This document shows, in pieces, positions 15,062 through 24,032 of a stretch of DNA of 37,892 nt. Numbering within the stretch: the first letter of the stretch is position 1; each line of letters starts with the position of its first letter. The translations under genes and the position numbers were made by a program. The stretch lies in the NCBI GenBank assembly GCA_963557065.1, contig CAUWCT010000014.1:1-37892 (forward strand), given 5' to 3'. The stretch comes from UMGS1370 sp963557065 (GTDB lineage Bacteria; Bacillota; Clostridia; Lachnospirales; Lachnospiraceae). The notes under the pieces are model-generated. The model worked only from the letters and a program-made list of their open reading frames with translations. It was not told the origin of the DNA and searched no databases.

Positions 15062-15637
15062 TTAAATTAATCCGGAAAATCCGAAAAATGCGATTGCCAT
15101 CAGTCCGGCGGTAATCAGAACAATGGGAGAACCCTGGAAGTTATAGGGAATATCATTGTTCTCAAGCTTTTCGCGGATACCGGCTAACATAACGATGGCA
15201 ATAGTAAAACCTACGGAAATACCGATGCCGTTTACAACACTCTCAATAAAATTATACTCTTTCTGAACATTGGTTAATGCAACACCCAAAACTGCACAGT
15301 TCGTGGTAATCAGAGGAAGATATACGCCTAAAGACTCATACAGGGAAACCATATTTTTCTTTAAGAACATCTCTACAAACTGAACCAGAGCTGCAATTAC
15401 CAGAATAAATGCGATGGTCTGCAGATATTCCAGCTTTAAAGGTACCAGCACATAACTGTAAATCAGATTGGTTGCAATACATGCCAGTGTGATAACGAAA
15501 ATAACGGCTGCGCCCATTCCGGCGGAAGTCTCTACTTTTTTGGAAACTCCAAGGAAGGGACACAAACCTAAGAACTGGCTTAATACAACGTTGTTTACCA
15601 GGGCAGAGCCAATGGCAATCAATAATAATTCCTGCAT
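15062..15637 (-). CDS. rnfA: Rnf complex subunit A, membrane subunit
   Basis: This 191-residue integral membrane protein has six hydrophobic helices and is homologous to RnfE and to NqrD/NqrE. RnfA and RnfE form an antiparallel pair that holds an iron-sulfur centre within the membrane; the conserved cysteines are visible as LGLCPFLG (about residue 26) and TTNCAVLG (about residue 113). GGAGGAAGG precedes the ATG. It sits between rnfE (13-base gap) and rnfB. Confidence 0.95.
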   Translation of the reverse strand: MQELLLIAIGSALVNNVVLSQFLGLCPFLGVSKKVETSAGMGAAVIFVITLACIATNLIYSYVLVPLKLEYLQTIAFILVIAALVQFVEMFLKKNMVSLYESLGVYLPLITTNCAVLGVALTNVQKEYNFIESVVNGIGISVGFTIAIVMLAGIREKLENNDIPYNFQGSPIVLITAGLMAIAFFGFSGLI

Positions 15638-15650
15638 CTAATCCTTCCTC

Positions 15651-16442
15651 CTATTCATCTTTCTTAGCAGTAGCTGCTTTTAATTCTGCTTCTTTTGCTG
15701 CCAGGGCCGCCTTCTTTTTGGCCAGAGCCTCTTCTTCCGTCTGTCTCTGACGGGTCTCTAAAATGTCATGGTTGGCCATGCAGGAAGAGCCGCTGCAGTT
15801 CATACAGTCCCCGCCGCAGGCCAGTTTGGAAGATGATGCGGAACCATTGGTGGCAGAAGGAGCCTTAAATTTGTTCTGGAGTGCGGTCAACATTGCCAGT
15901 ACAAAGAATGCTCCGGGAGCCAGTACAAAAATGGAAATATGAAAATCCTCCGGAATAATGGTTATTCCGAAAAATGCTCCGGCTCCTAACAGTTCGCGGA
16001 AGATACCAATCAAGGTTAAACCTACGGTAAATCCAAGCCCCATACCAATACCATCAAAAGCAGAAGGGATTGGGGTATTTTTGGATGCATAAGACTCTGC
16101 ACGTCCCAGAATAATGCAGTTTACTACGATCAGTGGAATATAGATTCCCAAAGCGTCATACAGGGAACGGACATATGCCTTCATTAACAATTCTACCATG
16201 GTTACTAAGGATGCTACAATAACAATAAAGGCCGGAATACGCACTCTGTCCGGAATGATGTTTCTCAATGCTGAAATAATCAGATTGGAGAAAATCAAAA
16301 CCACAGTAGTGCTAAGACCCATTCCCAAACCATTGACAGCAGAAGTGGTAACTGCCAGTGTGGGACACATACCAAGCATCAGCACAAAGGTAGGGTTTTC
16401 TTTAATAATACCATTATAAATACGTTCTGTATACTTATTCAT
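15651..16442 (-). CDS. rnfE: Rnf complex subunit E with a cysteine-rich C-terminal extension
   Basis: Residues 1-195 are the usual six-helix RnfE membrane core, with conserved cysteines in LGMCPTLA (C26) and VVNCIILG (C109) that serve the intramembrane iron-sulfur site. The protein then continues for about 65 residues not found in the basic family. That tail has a cysteine group C209-x3-C213-x2-C216-x4-C221 and a charged Ala/Lys/Glu-rich helix with coiled-coil character to residue 263. The tail could bind a metal or a further Fe-S centre on the cytoplasmic side. GGAGGTGG precedes the ATG, and the frame is intact. Confidence 0.93.
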   Translation of the reverse strand: MNKYTERIYNGIIKENPTFVLMLGMCPTLAVTTSAVNGLGMGLSTTVVLIFSNLIISALRNIIPDRVRIPAFIVIVASLVTMVELLMKAYVRSLYDALGIYIPLIVVNCIILGRAESYASKNTPIPSAFDGIGMGLGFTVGLTLIGIFRELLGAGAFFGITIIPEDFHISIFVLAPGAFFVLAMLTALQNKFKAPSATNGSASSSKLACGGDCMNCSGSSCMANHDILETRQRQTEEEALAKKKAALAAKEAELKAATAKKDE

Positions 16443-16455
16443 TCTGACCCACCTC

Positions 16456-17067
16456 CTAGTTTGCTGCGCAGTTATTTACAAAGTAAACTGCTGCATTTAC
16501 TGCGTTTGTAACTGCTTCAGATGTAATGGTTGCGCCGGACATTGCCTGAATCTCATTTTCTGCCGGAGCGCCTGTTTTGGTTACTGTCAGGGTTTCTGCA
16601 TTTTTACCGGTAAACTGGCCCTTAAACTCATCTCCGGTTGCATTCATGCCAAGACCAGGAGTCTCTGCCAGAGATAAAAATGCAATACCGCTTATCTTAC
16701 CTTCGCCGTTGATTCCTACAGAAAGTTTTACTTCTCCGCCGAATCCGTCTTTGGAGGTAGAAGAAACCACATATCCGACTGGATTGCCGGATGCGTCTAC
16801 TGCCTGTGCAGCAGCATCAATGTATACATTTCCAAATCCCTGAGCCATCAGTTCTTCAGCAGAAGCGGCAATCTTTTCCGGCATGCCGTCTTCCACAAAA
16901 TCATTGGCTTCCGGAAGGACTTCTTTATATGCTGCAATTTTGGCAGCCTGCTCAGCCGCCGCAATCGGCGCCTTGGTGATTTCAAAAACGCCGCCCAGAC
17001 ACAAACCCGCAATCAGGGTGATGGCAAATAAAATCACCGCGTCTTTCATAAATCCGCCTTTTTTCAT
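16456..17067 (-). CDS. rnfG: Rnf complex subunit G, covalent-FMN subunit
   Basis: RnfG carries a covalently bound FMN on the outer face of the membrane and relays electrons within the complex. The 203 residues start with a membrane anchor (about 8-26) followed by an FMN-binding domain. The flavinylation motif SGATITS is at 177-183, so T180 is the expected attachment site for the ApbE flavin transferase; no apbE gene is in this window. The acidic residue usual a few positions before the motif is not present (EIQAM). A GGAGGG site precedes the ATG, and rnfD ends two bases upstream. Confidence 0.95.
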   Translation of the reverse strand: MKKGGFMKDAVILFAITLIAGLCLGGVFEITKAPIAAAEQAAKIAAYKEVLPEANDFVEDGMPEKIAASAEELMAQGFGNVYIDAAAQAVDASGNPVGYVVSSTSKDGFGGEVKLSVGINGEGKISGIAFLSLAETPGLGMNATGDEFKGQFTGKNAETLTVTKTGAPAENEIQAMSGATITSEAVTNAVNAAVYFVNNCAAN

Positions 17068-17069
17068 GA

Positions 17070-17996
17070 TTATTTGCCCTCCTTTCCAAATGCCTTCGGA
17101 AGGGTTACCTTCTCAATTAGCGGCACCAGAATATTGCTTAAAATAATAGCGTAGGACACACCCTCTGCAGAACCGCCAAAGAGACGGAACAGTCCGGTTA
17201 AGCATCCCATTAAAATGCCGTATACGATCTGGCCTCTTGGTGTAATGGGGCTGGTAACATAATCTGTTGCCATGAAAAATGCACCAAAGATTAAGCCGCC
17301 GCCGCATAAGTGTGCTAACAGATAGTTCATATCCAGACCATGGCCGCCAAAGATCAGTACAAATAAGGTAAAGGAAATCAGGTAAGCTGCCGGGATCCGG
17401 ATGCTGATTACCTTTTTCCACAGCATGTAAGCTGCGCCGATTAACAGAGCAATCACAGATACCTCGCCGATGGTTCCTGGAATCTTGCCAACAAACATGG
17501 CCGCTACATCTACGCTGCCGCCGGACTTTAAGACTGCCAACGGGGTAGCTCCTGTAACTCCATTTAAGGTAAAGGTGGTCATCTTCCCTGTAAAAGCGAT
17601 TAACAGGAAACATCTGGCTGCCAGAGCAGGGTTCATAAAGTTCTGTCCCAGACCGCCGTATAACTGCTTTACTACAATGATTGCAAATACACCGCCAAGC
17701 ATGGGAATCCATACCGGAATGTCGGCAGGCATATTAAGCGCCAGAATCATACCGGTTACCAGGGCGCTTCCATCTGCAATGGTAATCGGCTTTTTCATGC
17801 CTTTTTCATATAAATATTCACTTGCCACGCAGGCTAAAACGGTTCCAATAATAATCATCAGAGCGTTTAAGCCAAACTGATAAACGCCGAATGCGGCTGC
17901 CGGAAGCATGGCAATCGCCACATCAAACATAATATTGCCGGTCGTTACCTGATCCCTAACATGAGGGGATGAGGATACGTTTAATAATCTGTTCAT
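17070..17996 (-). CDS. rnfD: Rnf complex subunit D, covalent-FMN membrane subunit
   Basis: This 308-residue multi-helix membrane protein is homologous to NqrB. It carries the second covalent FMN; the attachment motif is visible as VTGATPLA at 147-154, with T151 the likely site. GLGQNFMNPALAARC and YVTSPITPRGQ are family hallmarks. It lies 18 bases after rnfC and two bases before rnfG, so it is part of one transcript. Confidence 0.95.
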   Translation of the reverse strand: MNRLLNVSSSPHVRDQVTTGNIMFDVAIAMLPAAAFGVYQFGLNALMIIIGTVLACVASEYLYEKGMKKPITIADGSALVTGMILALNMPADIPVWIPMLGGVFAIIVVKQLYGGLGQNFMNPALAARCFLLIAFTGKMTTFTLNGVTGATPLAVLKSGGSVDVAAMFVGKIPGTIGEVSVIALLIGAAYMLWKKVISIRIPAAYLISFTLFVLIFGGHGLDMNYLLAHLCGGGLIFGAFFMATDYVTSPITPRGQIVYGILMGCLTGLFRLFGGSAEGVSYAIILSNILVPLIEKVTLPKAFGKEGK

Positions 17997-18014
17997 TCTT
18001 TCTCTTCCGCCTCC

Positions 18015-19340
18015 TTACGCTTTCTTTCTGCGATTTGCAGCTACCTGTTTCCGCATATCTTTAAATGCCTGGGTCAAAGGTCTCTTTGCCGGACATACAT
18101 AGGCGCAGCTTCCGCACTCCATACATTCCATGCCGTTTAACTTTTCAAATGACTCGCAGTTATTTTTCATAGCTGCATTCATCATAAGCGGAGGAACCAG
18201 GTGGCTGGGACATGCAGAAACGCAGCGTCCGCAGCGGATACAAGGAGTCGGCTCCTGCGCTGCTACCATATCTTTGGAAAAGCAGGTCAGAGCAGAGGAC
18301 GTCTTGGTTACAGGAAGATCTAAGCTGAACAGGGCCTGTCCCATCATAGGACCTCCGGAAATCACTTTTTCCGGATCATTTTTAAAGCCTCCTGCTGCTT
18401 CTAACAGTTCCTGATAATTGGTTCCCAGTCTTACGTTAAAGTTCTGGGGATTTACAATGGCATCGCCGGTAACGGTAATGATCTTGCGGATCAGCGGAGT
18501 CTGCTTGCAGACTGCATTGTAAATGGCAATTACCGTATCAATATTATCTACGATGCATCCTGCATCTGCCGGAAGCATGGAGGAATTAACCTTGCGTCCG
18601 GTAATTGCATAAATTAAGGAACGTTCGCCGCCCTGGGGGTACTTGGTAAGAAGCGGGCGCACCTCAATGCGAGGCTCGTTCTTTACTAATTCCTCCAGTT
18701 TCTTAATGCCTTCCGGCTTGTTGTTTTCAATGCCAATCACGCCTTTGGCATTGTCGAACAGGCTTAAGATAACTTTCAGACCGCCTACGATCTTTTCCGG
18801 CTCTTCCAACATCATACGGTAGTCGGAAGTCAGATACGGTTCGCACTCTGCGCCGTTTACTAAAATGTAATCGATCTTGCTGTCATCCTTTGGCGTCAGC
18901 TTCACATTAGTTGGGAATCCTGCTCCGCCTAAACCTACAATTCCCGCCTCTTTTACGATGTTTCGGATTTCGTCTTTGGACAGTTTTGTATAATCTCTGT
19001 CCTCGCCGAAATGCTCAATTTTTTCGTCCAGTCCGTCATTTTCTACAATAACGGAAGTCACCATGGAGCCATTGACCATAAGACGCGGCTCTACTGCCTT
19101 TACAGTTCCAGATACGGAACAAATTACGTTAGCAGAAATAAAACCGCCGGCTTCACCAATTTTCTGGCCGACTAATACCCGGTCGCCTTTTTTTACCAGC
19201 GGTTTTGCCGGCGCACCGATGTGCTGGGCCATGGGAAATACCATCTCGCCTTTGGGCATCAGCACCTGTACTGGCTTGTTTTCCGACATCTCTTTTCCCT
19301 CGAAGGGATGAATGCCGCCTTTAAATGTAGCCAAACCCAT
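18015..19340 (-). CDS. rnfC: Rnf complex subunit C, NADH/FMN and iron-sulfur subunit
   Basis: RnfC is the peripheral subunit that reduces NAD+ using electrons that entered through RnfB. It has 441 residues. The FMN/NADH-binding region contains GIVGLGGAGFPT (133-144) and NGAECEPYLT. Two 4Fe-4S clusters sit near the end: C367/370/373/377 and C406/409/412/416. The start is the ATG at 19340 after a GAGGG site; the longest frame begins one codon earlier at TTG. It is the first gene of the operon, with a clear promoter about 60 bases upstream. Confidence 0.95.
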   Translation of the reverse strand: MGLATFKGGIHPFEGKEMSENKPVQVLMPKGEMVFPMAQHIGAPAKPLVKKGDRVLVGQKIGEAGGFISANVICSVSGTVKAVEPRLMVNGSMVTSVIVENDGLDEKIEHFGEDRDYTKLSKDEIRNIVKEAGIVGLGGAGFPTNVKLTPKDDSKIDYILVNGAECEPYLTSDYRMMLEEPEKIVGGLKVILSLFDNAKGVIGIENNKPEGIKKLEELVKNEPRIEVRPLLTKYPQGGERSLIYAITGRKVNSSMLPADAGCIVDNIDTVIAIYNAVCKQTPLIRKIITVTGDAIVNPQNFNVRLGTNYQELLEAAGGFKNDPEKVISGGPMMGQALFSLDLPVTKTSSALTCFSKDMVAAQEPTPCIRCGRCVSACPSHLVPPLMMNAAMKNNCESFEKLNGMECMECGSCAYVCPAKRPLTQAFKDMRKQVAANRRKKA

Positions 19341-19403
19341 CAAACTAACCCTCTTTCTATAAACATTTTCCTGAAGCAGAGCATGCTCCAGTTTATCTTT
19401 GCC

Positions 19404-19433
19404 ATTATAACATACTTTGATATTGTATACAAT
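19404..19433 (-). promoter_or_regulatory. rnf operon promoter with overlapping 12-bp palindrome
   Basis: On the minus strand, TTGTAT (19427-19432) and TATAAT (19404-19409) are exactly 17 bases apart, giving a start near 19397 and a leader of about 57 bases. The -35 lies inside a perfect palindrome, ATTGTATACAAT (19422-19433), similar to operators of GntR-family repressors. A regulator bound there would block the promoter. Confidence 0.8.
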
Positions 19434-19671
19434 TGTCTTTTCCTGTCACACCTGCAACTATTTGTAGGCATTTGCTGTATTTTTTTCCATACATTTTGTG
19501 TTTTACTGAAAAATCGCCTGAATCTCCCGTTAAATTTTTGACATTTTTCTCTTTTTTCCAACGAATTACTCTCTCTTCTTCAGAAATGCTCCCTCTCTTC
19601 TAAACAGATTTTACCGAAAATTCTTCCTTTTTTCTTAAATTTCTTCCTTGTGAAATTATTATCAAGTAAAA

Positions 19672-19688
19672 CTTATAACCCTTATAAG
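19672..19688. promoter_or_regulatory. 7-bp inverted repeat upstream of the FMN-binding-like gene
   Basis: CTTATAA-CCC-TTATAAG is a perfect inverted repeat 95 bases before the plus-strand gene at 19783. A TTGTGAA half-site, the half recognised by the redox repressor Rex, lies at 19648, but its second half is poor. The 440-base gap between rnfC and this gene holds nothing else I can name besides the rnf promoter. Confidence 0.35.
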
Positions 19689-19782
19689 AATTTTTAATGA
19701 ATTTTTTTCATTCTTTTCTTTTCTCAAGCCGTCCGGTATGGTACGATCAGAGAGTCTATAAAAATGGTAAAGGAGAACATTT

Positions 19783-20283
19783 ATGCATCGTTTCAATCCC
19801 AAAAAACAAAATATTATCGGACTGGCTGTTATGGCCGTTCTTTCTGTGCTGGTAATTTCCATTTCTTCCCCGGCATATGCTGCCCTTCACCGCATGACCA
19901 GAGGAGATCTTCCTGAGCCGGCCATGGAACTGACAGACGGCACCTATACCTATACCGATGCAGAGGCGGATGAAAGCGGCTTTAAAAATCAGGTATCTTT
20001 AACCGTATTCGACGGTTATATCACTTCTGTTACCTGGGACTGTATCGGAGCAGACGGCTCCACCAAGCGCCAGCTCACCCTGGACGGGATGTATACTATG
20101 ACAGAAAACGGACCTTCCTGGATAGAACAGGCGGAAGCAGCCGCTTCTTATGTAGTTTCCAATCAGAGTCTTGACGGTCTGATTGATGAAAACGGTTATA
20201 CCCAGGCGATTGCCTCTGTCAGCATCAATCTGTACGGATTCTATAATGCGGTCAATGACTGCCTGGCCCAGGCTTCCAAATAG
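19783..20283 (+). CDS. secreted FMN-binding-domain-like protein lacking the flavinylation motif
   Basis: This 166-residue protein has a signal peptide (hydrophobic core 11-28, likely cut after AYA at 33) and a small domain like the FMN-binding domain of RnfG (DGTYTYTDAEADESGF, then VSLTVFDGYITSVTWD). In the position where such domains carry (S/T)GAT it reads AIASVSINLYGFYNAV, so the attachment Thr is absent. It could bind flavin non-covalently or be a repurposed domain, as in the Tpp15-like lipoprotein family. An AAAGGAG site precedes the ATG. It is transcribed away from the rnf operon and has its own terminator. Confidence 0.7.
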   Translation: MHRFNPKKQNIIGLAVMAVLSVLVISISSPAYAALHRMTRGDLPEPAMELTDGTYTYTDAEADESGFKNQVSLTVFDGYITSVTWDCIGADGSTKRQLTLDGMYTMTENGPSWIEQAEAAASYVVSNQSLDGLIDENGYTQAIASVSINLYGFYNAVNDCLAQASK

Positions 20284-20294
20284 TCTGCTCTCAT

Positions 20295-20342
20295 AAAAAA
20301 TGCCAGCCTCAACTGTTTTTTACAGTCCGGCTGGCATTTTTT
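20295..20342. terminator. bidirectional terminator
   Basis: ATGCCAGCC and GGCTGGCAT form a long stem with A-run on the left and T-run on the right, between the plus-strand gene ending at 20283 and the minus-strand ABC gene ending at 20367. It can serve both. Confidence 0.9.
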
Positions 20343-20366
20343 ATCGTAACAGGTTCAGACAGAAAT

Positions 20367-22250
20367 TTAGTCTAATTCTTTCATTCCTGTATAAAGTTCG
20401 TAATACCGTCCTTTCATGGCAAGAAGTTCATCATGATCTCCCCGTTCTATCACTTTTCCATTTTCCAGCACCATAATGGCATTGGCATTGCGGACAGTAG
20501 ACAGACGGTGGGCAATGACAAAAGTAGTACGGTCTGCCATCAGCCGATCCATGCCATGTTCAATGTGTTTTTCTGTTCTGGTATCTACAGAACTGGTAGC
20601 CTCGTCTAAAATCAGCACCGGCGCCTTGGAGATAGCGGCTCTGGCAATATTTAAAAGCTGTCTCTGGCCCTGGCTTAAGTTGGCCCCGTCTCCCTCCAGC
20701 ATGGTATCATATCCTTTGGGCAGACGCATGATAAAGGAATGGGCGGATGCCGTCTTTGCAGCTTCTTCTACTTCCTCGTCCGTTGCGTCCAGCCTTCCGT
20801 ACCGGATGTTTTCCCGGACAGTGCCTGTAAATAAATGGGTATCCTGAAGCACCATGGCAATATTGCTTCTTAAATTTTCCCGATTGATATGGCGTATATC
20901 CACCCCGTCTATGGTGATGCTTCCGCTCTGAATATCGTAAAAACGATTAATCAGATTGGTAATGGTGGTTTTTCCTGCTCCTGTGGAACCGACAAACGCA
21001 ATCTTCTGCCCCGGCTTTGCATACAGGCTGATGTCATTTAAAATGATCTTATCCGGATTATATCCAAAGGTAACGTGGTCTAAAATCACATGACCTTCCA
21101 TTGGATGCAGCACCTTTGCGTCCTTGTCATCTTCCGGCTCCGGCTCCTCGTCCATTACGGCAAACACCCGCTCTGCGCCTGCAAGAGCTGAAAAAATGGT
21201 GCTGACCTGCATGGACAGTTCATTAATCGGTCTGGAAAACTGGCGGGAAAAGTTTAAAAATACAGTGAGTCCGCCTACGTCAAAGCCTTTTAATACGCAC
21301 AAAAGTCCTCCCACACAGGCAGTCAGGGCATAATTGACCTGGCTTAAATTTCCCATAACCGGTCCCATAATGCCTCCAAAAAACTGGGCGCGGATTTGGT
21401 TCTTCTTCAATTCATCATTGAGGTATCCGAATTCTTCCTCTGCGATTTTTTCGTGGCAGAACACCTTTACCACCTTTTGTCCGGTAATGGTTTCCTCAAT
21501 GTAGCCGTTGACCGCTCCCAGAGCAGACTGCTGAGCAGAGAAATATTTCTGACTCCGTCCTGCTACAAATCCTCCTGCCTTCATCATCAGAGGAATCATA
21601 ATCAACGTAATCACTGTCAGATAAATGTTGGTATAGATCATAAGGGCCAGGGTTCCTACAAGGCTTAACGCTCCTGCAAACAGCTGAACCAGGGTACTGC
21701 TCAACATCTGTCCTACTGTATCCACATCATTGGTAAACCGGCTCATCAAATCGCCGTTGTTGTTGGTATCGTAAAACCGGACCGGAAGTCTCTGCATTTT
21801 TGTGAACAGATCCTCACGAATCTTTAACAGAGCCTTCTGCGCAATGGTCAGCATAATTTTTGCCTGAAAATAATTAGCCAGTACCCCCAGCACATAGACA
21901 ATCCCCAAAACAGCCAGAGCGCCAGACAATCCTCTGACATCTCCTCTGGAGCCGTCCAAAGGGGCGATGTATGTGTTGATAATGGGACGCAGCATATAAG
22001 ATCCTGCCAGAGTAGCAATGGTGTTTACAATTACGCAGAAAAATGCCAGTCCCATCCCCAGTTTATATTGTTCCAGGTATCCTAACAGACGTTTTACAGT
22101 AGCTTTCGTATTCTGAGGTTTTCCGCCCATCCCTCCAGGGCCTCGCCTGTGTCCCGGTCCATGGCCGCCTCGTCCCATAGCCGGCTGTGAAGAAGATACT
22201 CTGTTTCCATAACGCCGTTTCAGGCTTTCAACTCTTCTCTGATCCATCAT
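20367..22250 (-). CDS. heterodimeric ABC exporter subunit, catalytic half
   Basis: This is a half-transporter with six membrane helices (about 65-340) and a C-terminal ATPase. It has Walker A GSTGAGKTT (421-429), Q-loop Q469, signature LSQGQ (525-529, second Gly replaced by Gln), Walker B VLILDE with catalytic E550, and H581. The Glu and His are intact, so it supplies the competent Walker half while its own signature is altered. Residues 24-45 form an unusual Gly/His/Arg-rich leader. It overlaps the partner gene by four bases (ATGA). The substrate is unknown; the MarR gene upstream suggests drug or toxic-compound export. Confidence 0.92.
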   Translation of the reverse strand: MMDQRRVESLKRRYGNRVSSSQPAMGRGGHGPGHRRGPGGMGGKPQNTKATVKRLLGYLEQYKLGMGLAFFCVIVNTIATLAGSYMLRPIINTYIAPLDGSRGDVRGLSGALAVLGIVYVLGVLANYFQAKIMLTIAQKALLKIREDLFTKMQRLPVRFYDTNNNGDLMSRFTNDVDTVGQMLSSTLVQLFAGALSLVGTLALMIYTNIYLTVITLIMIPLMMKAGGFVAGRSQKYFSAQQSALGAVNGYIEETITGQKVVKVFCHEKIAEEEFGYLNDELKKNQIRAQFFGGIMGPVMGNLSQVNYALTACVGGLLCVLKGFDVGGLTVFLNFSRQFSRPINELSMQVSTIFSALAGAERVFAVMDEEPEPEDDKDAKVLHPMEGHVILDHVTFGYNPDKIILNDISLYAKPGQKIAFVGSTGAGKTTITNLINRFYDIQSGSITIDGVDIRHINRENLRSNIAMVLQDTHLFTGTVRENIRYGRLDATDEEVEEAAKTASAHSFIMRLPKGYDTMLEGDGANLSQGQRQLLNIARAAISKAPVLILDEATSSVDTRTEKHIEHGMDRLMADRTTFVIAHRLSTVRNANAIMVLENGKVIERGDHDELLAMKGRYYELYTGMKELD

Positions 22251-23992
22251 GGCGTCACCTCCCTGGTTTCTTTTTCTTTATCCCTCTGTGAATAATAGAT
22301 TTCCTGATAAGCCGCACTGTTTTTCAGCAGTTCCTGATGGGTTCCCATGGCTTCGATTTTTCCGTCATCCAAAACCAGAATCCGGTCCGCATTTTCCACA
22401 GAACCGATTCTCTGGGCAATGATCAGTTTGGTTGTGTCTTTTAAAGAAGTCTTAAAGCATTCCTGAATCTTTGCCTCTGTAGCCGTATCCACTGCACTGG
22501 TGGAATCGTCTAAAATCAGGATTTTCGGCTTTTTAAGCAGTGCTCTTGCTATACAAAGCCTCTGCTTTTGGCCTCCGGATACATTGACGCCTCCCTGTCC
22601 CATCTCTGTCTTGTAACCCTGGGGAAAAGAGGTGACAAATCCATCTGCCTGGGCGCTGTCCGCAGTCTTACGGATTTCCTCTTCTGAAGCATTTTCATTG
22701 CCCCAACGCAGGTTTTCCTCAATAGTGCCGGAAAACAGCACATTTTTCTGAAGAACCATGCCGACTCCATCTCTTAAATGTTCCAGGGAATAGTCTTTTA
22801 CGTCAATCCCGTCTACTAATACCCGCCCGCAGGTGGCGTCGTAAAGCCTTGGGATCAGCTGCACCAGGCTAGTCTTGCCGCTTCCCGTTGATCCGATAAT
22901 GCCGATGGTCTCTCCCGGATTGGCTGTAAAGGTAATATGTTCCAGGACCATCCCGTCTTCTTCTCCATAGCGGAAACTGACATCCTGAAATTCAATTTTT
23001 CCTTTTGTAACTTTGGCATCTTTTTCGCCTGCATGATCGTCGGTCAAATCAATTTTGGTATCCATGACCTCATTGACACGCTTAGCTGACGCCATGGCGC
23101 GGGAACTTTGAAGAAATACCATAGAAAGCATCATCAAAGACATTAAAATCTGAACAATATAGGTGGTAAATGCCGTCAAATCACCGACCTGCATAGTGCC
23201 GCCGATAATCATATTTCCGCCGTACCAGACTACGGCCAGAGTCGTAATATTCATAGCCAGCATCATCACCGGCATGGTGGTAATCACCACATTCATGGCC
23301 TTTAAGCTTTTATCCATTAAATTGCTGTTGTTGCCGGCAAACTTCTCTTCCTCATGATCCTCTCTTACAAAGGATTTGATAACGCGAACATTGGTCAGCG
23401 CCTCCTGAATGCCGGAATTCAGCTTATCAATGGCTTCCTGCATCACCTGAAATCTGGGAAATGCCGTTTTTAAAATCACTGCAATGGCAATGGTCAGCAG
23501 GGGGATTACCACCAGAATCACCAGAGCCAGTTTGGCATTCATTACAAATGCCATCACCAGAGCGCCAAGGAGCATTCCCGGCGCCCGCAGCATCATGCGA
23601 AGTCCCATCATAATCACATTCTGCATCTGCTGAATGTCATTGGTGAGCCTGGTTACTAAAGAGCCGGTGCTGAAGTCATCAATATTTTTAAACGAAAACT
23701 GCTGAACCTTTGCAAATACGTCCCGCCGCAAATCCGTTGTAAAACAAATGGACGCTTTTGCTGCAAAATAGGCTGCCCCGATTCCGCCTGCCGCCATTAC
23801 CAGAGCTGTCAGAATCATGGCAATTCCCATCCAGATAATGTAGGATGTGTCCCGGTTTGCCACACCATTATTAATGATTAAAGACATCATTTTGGGAAGT
23901 GCAATCTCTCCCGCCACCTCTGTCAGCATTAAAATCGGTCCGCATATAAATGCACTTTTATACGGCATAATATATTTTTTATAGCGTTTCAA
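22247..23992 (-). CDS. heterodimeric ABC exporter subunit, degenerate half
   Basis: This is the partner half-transporter. I place the start at a TTG (23992) giving MKRYKKYIMPYKSAF, because AGAGAGG lies six bases upstream and exporters usually begin this way; the longest frame starts 17 codons earlier at another TTG inside marR. In this 581-residue numbering it has six membrane helices, Walker A GSTGSGKTS (about 367-375), and an intact signature VSGGQ (471-475). Walker B is ILILDDS, with Asp496 in place of catalytic Glu, and Gln527 replaces the H-loop His. This is the pattern of LmrCD/BmrCD/TM287-288 exporters, where one ATP site is inactive. Confidence 0.9.
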   Translation of the reverse strand: MKRYKKYIMPYKSAFICGPILMLTEVAGEIALPKMMSLIINNGVANRDTSYIIWMGIAMILTALVMAAGGIGAAYFAAKASICFTTDLRRDVFAKVQQFSFKNIDDFSTGSLVTRLTNDIQQMQNVIMMGLRMMLRAPGMLLGALVMAFVMNAKLALVILVVIPLLTIAIAVILKTAFPRFQVMQEAIDKLNSGIQEALTNVRVIKSFVREDHEEEKFAGNNSNLMDKSLKAMNVVITTMPVMMLAMNITTLAVVWYGGNMIIGGTMQVGDLTAFTTYIVQILMSLMMLSMVFLQSSRAMASAKRVNEVMDTKIDLTDDHAGEKDAKVTKGKIEFQDVSFRYGEEDGMVLEHITFTANPGETIGIIGSTGSGKTSLVQLIPRLYDATCGRVLVDGIDVKDYSLEHLRDGVGMVLQKNVLFSGTIEENLRWGNENASEEEIRKTADSAQADGFVTSFPQGYKTEMGQGGVNVSGGQKQRLCIARALLKKPKILILDDSTSAVDTATEAKIQECFKTSLKDTTKLIIAQRIGSVENADRILVLDDGKIEAMGTHQELLKNSAAYQEIYYSQRDKEKETREVTP

Positions 23993-24032
23993 ACTGATTC
24001 CTCTCTTTCTGTCTTTTTCTGCTTTCAATCTC

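Noticed and set aside
19648..19667. Rex redox-repressor site near the rnf operon
   Set aside because: Only the first half, TTGTGAA, fits; the second half is poor, and it is about 250 bases upstream of the rnf promoter.
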